Assembly (NCBI GenBank): GCA_041689775.1
Contig: JBDNFP010000421.1
Coordinates: 1-15,253 of the forward strand
Source of the DNA: JBDNFP01 sp041689775
Lineage (GTDB): Bacteria; Bacteroidota; Bacteroidia; Cytophagales; Spirosomataceae
DNA length: 15,253 bases
Direction: 5' to 3'
Shown here: piece by piece, positions 15,121 through 15,253 of the stretch
Numbering within the stretch: position 1 is the stretch's first letter
Layout: each line of letters starts with the position of its first letter
Notes under the pieces: model-generated
What the model was told of the DNA's origin: nothing
Databases searched by the model: none
Seen by the model: the letters and a program-made list of their open reading frames with translations, nothing else
Translations under genes and position numbers: made by a program

Positions 15121-15251
15121 CTGAGCAGTTTTCGGGCATTGATTTGGTAAAGATCAAAAAGGGTCGTGAGGTTGAAATCCGCATTTCACCCCCTACGACC
15201 CATGAGCATCGAAAAGACACTCGGGCCAATATTGGCCAAACTTTCTGACGT
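15096..15251 (-). other. Unidentified protein-like fragment upstream of the receptor remnant
   Basis: A minus frame different from that of the receptor plug reads ESLANIGPSVFSMLMGRRG, TGA at 15186-15188, then NADFNLTTLFDLYQINARKL and LRLLSV, before TAA at 15093-15095. It is richer in helix-like hydrophobic pattern than the receptor frame over the same bases, which reads poorly (CSWVVGGEMRISTSRP). I do not recognise the family. It may be the broken end of another gene joined to the receptor remnant near 15115-15120, or chance. The right-hand part is outside the window. Confidence 0.35.
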
Positions 15252-15253
15252 TG

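Overview
The window reads as chromosomal DNA of a member of the Bacteroidota, most likely the order Cytophagales. The grounds are protein families typical of that group (a TonB-dependent receptor with the GNAT(D/E)ILSNIPSVSVD plug signature, a GxDLY-type SGNH esterase, a Tat-exported Gfo/Idh/MocA protein), no obvious Shine-Dalgarno sites, and one good match to the Bacteroidota -7 promoter box (TAnnTTTG). I saw no rRNA, tRNA, CRISPR array, insertion sequence or phage gene. The taxonomic call rests on recalled family knowledge, not on a search.

Layout. 1-235 is the 3' end of a probable NmrA-like NAD(P)-binding protein. 302-1231 is a membrane-anchored alpha/beta hydrolase. 1285-3078 is a secreted protein with two different SGNH/GDSL esterase domains in tandem. 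3340-3824 is a dead GNAT acetyltransferase with an internal deletion and a nonsense codon. 3899-6168 holds a Tat-signal Gfo/Idh/MocA oxidoreductase and a secreted beta-propeller-like protein, probably one operon. Most proteins of 0.3-6.2 kb carry export or anchor signals, which fits breakdown of carbohydrate or ester substrates in the envelope.

6255-12957 is the most interesting part. On the minus strand lie a DAG-kinase-like lipid kinase (9751-10632), a glutamine-synthetase-like ligase (8220-9578), an APH/choline-kinase-fold phosphotransferase (7150-8193) and a HAD-IIA hydrolase (6255-7100). Divergent from the lipid kinase, with only 45 bp between the start codons, are an App1-type phosphatidate phosphatase (10678-11709) and a Cys/Met-metabolism PLP enzyme (11797-12957). 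Together they include a ligase able to glutamylate amines, two kinases, two phosphatases and a PLP lyase/transferase. This could be a pathway acting on a phosphorylated amino-alcohol or a lipid headgroup. That link is inference from domain content and gene order; I know of no described system with this set.

13026 to about 15120 (minus) is a heavily decayed TonB-dependent receptor. I can follow it through five frameshifts and five in-frame stop codons, and it ends at a good minus-strand terminator shared with the convergent PLP gene. Its N-terminal domain is missing. Beyond about 15120 another minus frame carries unrelated, protein-like sequence up to the window edge, which suggests a rearrangement breakpoint.
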